Source of the DNA: Candolleomyces eurysporus
Lineage: Eukaryota; Basidiomycota; Agaricomycetes; Agaricales; Psathyrellaceae
Direction of reading: 5' to 3'
NCBI GenBank assembly: GCA_027579435.1
Contig: JANBPK010000919.1
Coordinates: 496,001 to 560,000 of the forward strand
DNA: 64,000 nt
Shown here one piece after another: positions 56,880 to 64,000 of this stretch. Under the pieces are notes generated by a model. It did not search any database, had not been told where the DNA came from, and saw nothing but the letters and a program-made list of their open reading frames with translations. Within the stretch, counting starts at the first letter, position 1. Each line of letters opens with the position of its first letter. The translations under genes were made by a program, and so were the position numbers.

Positions 56880-58193
56880 ATGGCTCGATTCGCAACCATC
56901 TTGTCTGTTCTCGTTTCAGCAGCCACACTCGAGACCGCGCTTGCAGGCCCTGCGTGTGCCTATCGATATCGCGGTAAACCAGAATGTGTTGAAAAATGCA
57001 GAGGTAGCTGGGGATGGTCTAGCGGACTTATGGGAGCAAACCGCTGGGGACCAGTTGTCTTGCCCGTTGCTAATAACAATGCCAAGCTCATCGAAGAGTA
57101 TGTCGCGGCGGCTTGTGGCTCAAGGTAGTGTCTGTCGTCGTTTGATTTAAACGCCTTCTGACCGTCTCGAACCTCCAGCGTCTCTTCGATTGCTGCCCAA
57201 ACCTCGGCAGTCAGTACATCCGCTGCTGTTACTTCGACTTCGGTCGCTCCCCAAACATCGTCGACGACGGTTCCGACGACTACTTCTGTGCAGACCTCCC
57301 AAACCACTACTGTCTCTTCCACCACATCTGTTTCTTCCAGTTCTGCCGCCAACCTAGCACCCACTACCCAGGATGCTCCTGCCACCACCACTAGCTCTAG
57401 CAGCACCCGTGTTGTTACTACCACTCCTCCGGCCACAACAAGCCGTGTTGTCACCACTGCAGCTCCTGTGACCACCCCTCCAAGGCCAACAACTACCGCC
57501 GCCCCACCTCCCTCTACTACCGCTGCAAGCAACGGTGGAAGCACTGGATCTGGAAGCACTTCGGGCGGTGACATTGCCGATTACCTCGCGGGTCACAACA
57601 CGATCCGCAGAAACCATGGAGCCTCTGATCTAACTTGGAGCGACGAATTGGCTTCTGCTGCTCAGAGATGGGCGAACAACTGCGAGTGGAAGCATTCCGG
57701 AGGCGCCGTTGGACCCTTTGGAGGTTCGTGTCTCTCTGGCAATGGAAAATACGATATTCATGCTTGTTTCCAGAAAACTTGGCCGCTGGCACCAACCTTG
57801 GCATCCGTGCTGCTATCAAGCTGTGGACCGACGAAGTTTGTGAGTGTCCACCCAGTACTCCATATCTGCGGAATTTAATTCTCTTTCCCCACAGCCGAGT
57901 ATAACCCTGCCAACCCGAAATTCTCTCATTTCACCCAGGTCGTCTGGAAGGGCACCACTCAGGTCGGCTGCGCCGTCCAGACCTGCACTGGCATCCTCGG
58001 AGTGAGTTTTTGCAAGCTATTCACGGGGATTTAGATCGCTTATTCTCGATTATAGAACTCCCCTGCCAAATTCTATGTCTGCGAGTACAACCCTCCTGGC
58101 AATGTTGCTGGCCGTTTCGGGTATGTTTATTTCTTTTCATATCAATGAGTGACAAACTCTAAATCCGTCCCTAGTGAAAATGTTCAAGTCTAA
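56880..58193 (+). CDS. Secreted CAP (PR-1-like) protein with mucin-like linker
   Basis: Exons 56880-57124, 57179-57723, 57774-57839, 57895-58001, 58056-58120, 58175-58193 give 348 aa. Residues 1-22 form a signal peptide. A short Cys-bearing N-terminal segment (PACAYRYRGKPECVEKCRG ... AAACGS) precedes a ~125-residue Ser/Thr-rich linker likely O-glycosylated. The CAP domain (~225-348) has HNTIRRNHGASDLTWSDELA, WANNCEWKHSGG, ENLAAGTN, SHFTQVVWKGTTQVGCAVQ (CAP1) and FYVCEYNPPGNVAG (CAP2). The CAP cavity His and Glu residues are present. Yeast relatives (Pry1-3) bind sterols and fatty acids outside the cell; plant relatives are PR-1. The role of the N-terminal Cys segment is unknown. Confidence 0.9.
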
Positions 58194-58708
58194 ATACCCC
58201 GCCATGCAAGCATAGGGTTTTCATTTCTTCAGACTGCCGTTTTTCTGGGTCGTTTATGTCCCGAGGCTCTGGTGCCGGCTTCCATACCACCGGGTTGTGG
58301 GTTAGCTTGGTCTCCTGGCTAGCGGGTTGGATATCCGGTGCAACAGACAACGTTCGATATGGATTGTCGAACCAGCTCTCAAGCGTCACCCTTTTTCTCT
58401 CTTTTGCTTTTGCCTTTTGCTTTTTTTTCGTTAGATGTGCCAGTCACGATATAACGGGTCAATCAGATGTACCTGTGGTGCACTCTGGACCACGTAATGT
58501 GTATTTGTACCAATCCTCCTTCAATTTTCATCCAGTGTGCGGTCCGTAGATTAAATGAATTGCTGAGTCTATATGAAAGGCGAACTTGGGGCGACCCTAA
58601 CCCTAGAGCCGGCTAGCTTCATATCACAATAGGCGGACTCATCAATGCCATCACTGGCTCCTTCTGAACTCGAACTACCACCCTGAAATGCCTCCGTCGC
58701 TGGTCTAA
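58194..58708. other. Intergenic, 515 bp
   Basis: 3' UTR of the CAP gene and promoter of DLT1, including the telobox-like motif listed separately. No gene supported. Confidence 0.4.
58595..58605 (+). promoter_or_regulatory. Telomere-repeat-like motif upstream of DLT1
   Basis: CCCTAACCCTA, nearly two TTAGGG-type units, ~104 bp before the DLT1 ATG. Whether it is a bound site or chance is not known. Confidence 0.35.
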
Positions 58709-60212
58709 ATGCACTCGCCGCGCTTGCAAAGGACGCTCTCTGAAGCCCTATACGCATTTACGGTGCTTATCACCGTCGTCGCTACAGGCTTATCTTGCGC
58801 AGCCCTCGTCTCGCAAGCAGTACGCACGTCCGACAATCGATCATGGGCGAATAACTTTAATGCTATCATCGTCGGGGCTTCGTATATCATCGTGGTATGT
58901 CCCATGGCCCTATTGCTCGTGCGACAAGCCTGCTGGTCTGAAAATTTCGTCTTGCTCCCTGAAAACTCGTTTCTCGATCCCCCCCCTTCGCTTCTGGGAT
59001 TCAAAACGGCGACGTGCTTGGTGCTTGCTGCTAGTTCGTGGCATCCTTGCTGCTCTGCATTAAACGCCGTATCGCCGTCCGTGCCAAGCTTCAACGAATC
59101 TCCAAGACTTATAGACCCGTAGGAGCAGGCGACTTGCCAAAGGTGGGTTTCAGGCGAAGCGTTCTTTCCCCCTTTCCTCGTTGTGTGTGTGTCCTAGGGG
59201 TTCCTGAATGCTAATTGGTTTAATGTGATGGGTTTTTGTACAGCCTGTTCATAAATATGTTGCGCAAGAGTACACTCGTGCATGTCTCGTTTCGTACGAA
59301 GCCTTGCCCAAGGATATCGAGCATGAGGGATGGGGACGACCAGGTTCGCNTTTTTTTGCTCTTACGCGTCCTTCCTTTTTTCAATCACACTCATTGTTTC
59401 CTTGCACAACTCTCTCTATCCGGGTCTCTGGCTCTTGCACGAAACGATTGCTGTGGTGGTCGTGGTGCTGCTGCTGCTCTTTCCCGCTTTGGTGTTCTTT
59501 CCCTTCTCGTCTTATTGAATCCCTTCGGCTCTGTTCCGCACCCTCAGGGACACAGTACGCTGGTGTCTACTTCCGCCGTGCTTTGCTCGATACTATCCCA
59601 AGAATCGGTACGTTTTCGCAGTAACACATATCCTTCATTTCTCTTCTGACCAACCTGCCTTGTCCCTCTCATTTCGGTAATCCCTTCTCCCTGCCGGTTC
59701 TGGAAACGATGCAAACATGTTACTCTACCCTATCCCGACCTTTACACCGTGCTCTGTTTATTTTACGCACTCAACTGTGTTCCCTTTCTCTGCGTGGCCT
59801 TGTCCCGTCCCACAGACGTCCTGGCCCATGCCGTAATACCTCTGCACCCCAAATTGAAACCACACGCTAGGATGCTGCTTCATTTCCGATTTCTCGTCCC
59901 TCTGCTTCCGAAGGACGAGGACGGGATGTCCCCTCTTCATTATTACGACTCTGCTATTCAGTTAGCCAGGAACGCTGGTAGCGAGCTTACGGAAGAGGAG
60001 TTTGAGTTGGGTATGCGTGCTGCTCAGGAGATCCAGAGAGGGTATGTCCGTTTCGGATACGTTTCCCCCCCCNTTTTAGCCCCTTCTCTGTTTTACACAG
60101 GTTTTTTTTTACGTCGCGTGGTGTTAGACGCTATTACTGACTGCGTGGCTCGCTTCACAGATTGGAGATGTTGGTGGAAGAGTCGAGGACGCATTTGACT
60201 GAGGAGGAGTAA
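58709..60212 (+). CDS. DLT1: Dlt1 (defect at low temperature 1) family membrane protein
   Basis: Exons 58709-58894, 59035-59142, 59244-59343, 59548-59607, 59816-60041, 60161-60212 give 243 aa. Two membrane helices come first: ALYAFTVLITVVATGLSCAAL and, across intron 1, ASYIIVFVASLLLCIKRR. The cytosolic part has the family blocks LQRISKTYRPVGAGDLPKPV, YVAQEYTRACLVSYEALPKD, GWGRPGTQYAGVYFRRALLDTIP, PHARMLLHFRFLVPLLPKDEDG and YYDSAIQLARNAG. Yeast Dlt1 is needed for growth in the cold; its molecular role is unknown. Introns are 100-208 nt, two to four times the local norm, and two contain Ns (59350, 60073) that do not affect the frame. Confidence 0.85.
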
Positions 60213-60417
60213 GGGTTTGGTTGCGCAAATCGTTCAAACATGATCATTATACCAGTGCCCGATAACACCACTACATATGAAAGGGGTTTGCGCTTGCTCA
60301 TGAAACGTGTAAGGGTCATTATAATCATTGCGGTAGGCAAAGCGGCATCACAGGACATCTAGCACTCCATTTCATTATACTACGTCTATGAGATAGTTAA
60401 TAATTTATGGTCGATGT

Positions 60418-61584
60418 TTAGAAGACAAAGATCTGCAAAAAGATGATTAGATTGAAGAGCAAGTGGAGGTGCTGTTGAAGGATACATACCTTGTCGTGCA
60501 GCTTGCTGATGGTATTAGGGAGAGGGTAGCTGAGATCGCCCAGGTTTTTCTTCATAGCGTTGACCATAGGAGGTGGGCCGCAGATCAAGATTTTGCTGTT
60601 GGTCTCGTCAGGGTTGGGGAGGTGCTCCTTGATGTGCTCCTTGGTGACGAAGCCAGCACCGCCAGTCCATCCAACGGGAGGGTTGTTCAGGACGTAGTAA
60701 AGCTTGAACCTAGATCCATGGGCGGCAAGGAGATCATTGAGTTCCTTGCGAAGCAGAATGTCATCCTCGTTGACGTTGGCATAGATCAGGGAAATGGTCG
60801 TCTTGTCGGCAGGGTTTCGGAGGACGGCACGAACGATCTGGATCATTGGTGCGATACCCGTTCCGCCAGCGATCATGCTGAGGTGGTTTACCAAACCGGG
60901 AGTGTACTTGAAATTGCCCTTGGGACCCTTGACACGGAGCTTGTCGCCAGGGTTGAGAGTGGTGACATAACGGGAAATGTTACCCTTCTCATACGTCTGT
61001 GAAGAGGTAAGTCAGAAATGACCCTGGGAAAGGGAAAAAGTGAAAACACTAACCTTGATGAGCAGCTCAAAGTAGCCCTGGTCATCCTCGAGACTAACCG
61101 GGGTGTAGTTTCGAATGACGGCCTTGCCATTGATCACGGCGGTGACGGCAATGTGCTGTCCGATGGGAAGGCCGAGGACATCCTGCTGGCGAGGGAGCTT
61201 GAAACGGTAGCTGTGAAGGCACGTCAGTGACATCTCGACAAGTGGCCGAGAGCGCGACGTACACGGCCGTATTGGGAGAGACTTTCTTCGCGTGCACGAG
61301 AGGGAAGTCTGTCCACTCGTTGGGGTCNGAGAGGGGGGCTTGGGGGGANCCTGGCGAAGCTGGGTGAGCAGAGGGTTAACTGCAAGAAGCGCTGGCAACG
61401 CACCGGAAATGAGGGACCTGATGTAGAGGGTTGTGCCGAGAGCGAGGGCGGCGCTAGCAAGGAACGCGGGGGACTTGGCAAGCTCAAGCAGGTTTTCCTT
61501 GTTGATGTCCTCCAGCTTGAAATTCTTGACAAACTCGACGACGTGGCCGGGAATCTTTTCTACTTCAACACGTCCGGTAGACAT
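60418..61584 (-). CDS. CBR1: NADH-cytochrome b5 reductase (Cbr1)
   Basis: Exons 61584-61263, 61210-61054, 60996-60490, 60432-60418 give 332 aa when both Ns (61328, 61349) are removed, which restores [13 protein letters not shown] membrane anchor ([16 protein letters not shown]) precedes the FAD domain ([28 protein letters not shown]) and the NADH domain ([38 protein letters not shown]), ending KIFVF. The enzyme passes electrons from NADH via cytochrome b5 to sterol and fatty-acid desaturation, and in fungi also to diphthamide and tRNA modification. The start at 61584 ([12 protein letters not shown]) gives a typical length. The frame stays open to an ATG at 61836, which would add 84 residues with another hydrophobic helix. 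Confidence 0.92.
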
Positions 61585-61998
61585 TGGGGGAGCGTTCTCG
61601 TCGAGGCCTATGAGGATGATGTCGCCGATTCGGTAGCCCTTGGACTCGAGCCAGGAGATGAGGAGGTGGGAGGAGAGGATGAGGGTGGAGAGAACGGTAA
61701 AGAAGGAGGCAAGGAAGGCCCACTGGAAACGGTTTGGCATAAAGCTGGCGCTGGCAGAGTCCAGAGTCTGCCCAGAGTCGCGCTGCCCCAAAATAACTGG
61801 TGCCGGGCCGGTGTTTGGTCTGGAGGACTGGGTCAAACAAGGGACAACAGTTGGTTGGTTTCAGCTTGGCCACCTGCACACCTCTTCTTGCATTGGCAGC
61901 GGCTTATTTTTCTTCTTTTCTGTTATATTTTTCTTGTTTCACGCTGGTCGTGCTTTACACGCTTTCGCCACACCTCAGATCCCGCAGCCAGATCGTCC

Positions 61999-64000
61999 AT
62001 GGTCCGCAGAAGAGGCCTCCCGGCTGCCCTGCGCATTGACGCCCCCCACTCAGAATCCTCATATAGCCGTCGTCCTCGACGATGCCCAGCCAGACTCCCC
62101 CCGGGCCCAGACGGCCCCACCCCTCCTTCCTCTCGCCCATCCTCTCGAGCCAGCTCCATGCGCAACGCAAAGCGTCTCTCCATAAGCATCCCCTCTGCTG
62201 GTTCTTCCGACGGCTCGCTTCCTTCGCCGGCGAAATCGAGCGCCATNCCCCCAGTCGAGTCTGCTGCGGCCAGAGAGACCCCGACGTCCCTCCGTCGTCT
62301 CTCTCCCTGCCGCCTCCAACCCCCTCACGTCCCTTCTTCATCGCAAGGATGAAGACGGAGGTGCCGAGGACGTCCCCTATGCAGACGGCCCTGTCCAGAT
62401 CATCCCTGGGATCTGGATCGGCTCGGAGGAAAACGCCCGCGACTGGAAAGGCCTCATGGAGCGCGGTATCAAAGCGATCCTCAACGTCGCAAAAGAGGTC
62501 TCCTCCCCGTTCGACAACGCCCCTCGCGGCCTCCGAACCGTGTCTTCCACCCCCAATTTCCGAAGATCTCAGCAATCCGATTCCACGTATTACCCGCCCC
62601 ATCTGCCAAGTGGCAGGCCGGGCATGCACTATCTCAAGCTCGAGTGGTCACACGGTCAACAGGACCTTGTGAACAACGGCTTCCAGGCCGCCATGTCATT
62701 CGTTGACGACGCTCTCGCTCGCTCAGAGGGTGTTCTTGTCCAGTAAGTGTCTCACTCTGTCCCTTGTTCAGCTCATTTGCCAACTCACGCTTGACAGCTG
62801 TCAATGTGGGATTTCTCGTTCGGCCACAATGGTCATAGCGCTTGTGATGCGCGCCGCGGCTGAGCGATCACCCCATGTGCCACCAGAGGTGTGGGCGCTG
62901 AAGGGCATGCAAGGGGCATACGCCTTTGTAAAAGAGAAGAGCCCTGTTGTCGGTCCAAATATGTCGTAAGTGTCTTGTTCCGACTCCCCTTGAAACTCCT
63001 GCTTATCCGCGCGTAGCCTGATTCTGCAGCTCGTGGACTATGAAAAGATGCTGCGCGGCGAAACGAGTTCTCCGGGCTCCGATGACTCCTTTGCGAAGGA
63101 CGCGGAGTGGGGTCGTCGCAGACAGGAAATGGATCAATGTTCTTCTCCGGAAGAGGAGAGTATGGACAATTCAGCGATCATGCAAGAAGCCCGTGCTCTT
63201 GACAAGGCGATGGAGGATCGCATCGTCGCTCGCAAAGCCTCTACGTCCTCGATCGGCTCCACTGGCTCTGGTATCGGAATGGGTCACGCTTGGCGCAGTC
63301 GCTATGGCTCCCGCAAGCGGACCGGATCTATCGCCAGCAACCATACGTCGAATAGCATCATCAGCGAAGACCTACTTGAGGAAGACGAAGAAGAGGCTCT
63401 CTTAGGAGTGGGTGGCGGGTTCGACTCTGAGCGACCTGGTAAACGCCTGGTGGCTGAGGAAACCTCGTCAGCTTCTAATTCCCCAGACGACGACAATGAT
63501 GACGCCAGTGATATTCCTCCGTTTACTGCCAAAGGTATCACTTCATTTGCCCCTCCACCCTCTGCTCCAGCGTGGAAAACCTCGTTTTCAGCACTGCCGC
63601 CGCCGCCTGCTCCTCGCACTGCAGTCCGCAGTTCTTTCGATATTCCTCCGCGTCCCCTTGCAAAACCTAAGAAGCGGCCCTTCTCGATATCTGTTCTGCC
63701 ACCGGTTCCTTCGTCCCCAATTGTCATTGAACAGGATTCTGAACAAGATTCTGAGCCTTCTGCACCCGTTGCGGCCTCTCTTCCTCTGCCTCGTATTCGC
63801 AAGCGGGCCGAGTCAACAAGGTTGATTCCACCACCATTGTCTCTTCGCAACCCTGTTCGACGTGCCTCGGCCACGTCCGATACATCATTACTGGCTGCTG
63901 TCAACACACCTTCCCAAACACTCTTCGTGTTCCCACCTTCTCCCACTCTTACGACCCGCACGCCGTCGACCATGACATTGACGTCCGAGGCGGCGAACGG
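61999..64000 (+). CDS. Dual-specificity MAP-kinase-type phosphatase, 3' end beyond right edge
   Basis: Exons 61999-62742, 62798-62965 and 63017 to beyond 64000; the N at 62247 must be dropped to join RNAKRLSISIPS to SLLHRKDEDGG. Residues ~130-300 are a dual-specificity phosphatase domain: VQIIPGIWIGSEENARDW, ERGIKAILNVAKEV, YLKLEWSHGQQDL, and the active site HCQCGISRSATMVI (C-x5-R) split by intron 1. The helix WALKGMQGAYAFVKEKSP and INLILQL-like NMSLILQLVDYE follow. More than 320 residues of Ser/Pro-rich tail continue to the edge. Fungal relatives such as Msg5 and Pmp1 inactivate cell-wall or pheromone MAP kinases. The exact start is uncertain because the first ~55 residues are Arg/Pro-rich and atypical. 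Divergent to CBR1. Confidence 0.85.

Noticed and set aside
56960..57574. 204-codon Val/Thr-rich minus-strand ORF
   Set aside because: Antisense shadow of the CAP protein Ser/Thr linker.

Overview
This is a nuclear fungal genome window. Nearly every gene is split by short introns (mostly 47-75 nt), genes are packed on both strands, and intron density and gene content (G1 cyclin, BRCT-Myb Rap1, RNA-dependent RNA polymerase, Mmm1, Avt-type transporter) fit a mushroom-forming basidiomycete (Agaricomycotina). The organism is not named because no species-diagnostic sequence was recognised. About 30 protein genes are supported. For most of them the exon-intron structure was worked out by hand from splice sites, frame and family conservation. 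No rRNA, tRNA, CRISPR array or intact transposon was seen.

Layout. 1-4.7 kb: CNH-domain protein (cut by the left edge) and a mitochondrial D-2-hydroxyglutarate dehydrogenase. 4.9-15 kb: telomere protein Rap1, a CDK11-type kinase, a tubulin-tyrosine-ligase-like protein, Mmm1 of the ERMES tether, a small hydrolase-like protein, RNA polymerase subunit Rpb8 and a disordered orphan. 15-30.6 kb: a Sec7-PH Arf GEF, pescadillo (NOP7), SmD2, an RNA-silencing RdRP and a large eIF4E-binding (4E-T-like) protein. 30.6-37.7 kb: a G1 cyclin between two long gene-free stretches. 37.7-43.1 kb: a Gfo/Idh/MocA oxidoreductase with two microexons, a large conserved orphan and a candidate 86-aa gene. 43.5-56.5 kb: Itc1 (ISWI partner), a vacuolar amino-acid transporter, eIF3k, a WDR5/Swd3 homologue, polyubiquitin, Utp23, Emc7 and a 108-aa orphan. 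56.9-64 kb: a secreted CAP protein, Dlt1, NADH-cytochrome b5 reductase and a dual-specificity MAP-kinase phosphatase that runs off the right edge.

The genes do not form a biosynthetic or mobile cluster. Several neighbours share themes: gene expression and RNA (Rpb8, CDK11, SmD2, pescadillo, Utp23, eIF3k, 4E-T-like, RdRP), chromatin and telomere (Rap1, Itc1, WDR5) and membrane or organelle upkeep (Mmm1, Emc7, Avt, Cbr1, Sec7). Many pairs are divergent with about 90-300 bp between starts.

Sequence quality matters here. All ten single N characters that interrupt coding frames (other than the N at 52672) behave as an extra base: deleting the N restores the conserved frame, which polyubiquitin proves directly. 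At least two more homopolymer indels carry no N (45805-45811 and 19564-19571). These are assembly faults rather than pseudogenes. The most interesting biology is in splicing (8-nt and 6-nt microexons, four GC-AG introns, a stop-free intron in the cyclin), telomere-repeat motifs in two promoters, and two unrecognised short genes or ORFs at 42.7 kb and 26.6 kb.
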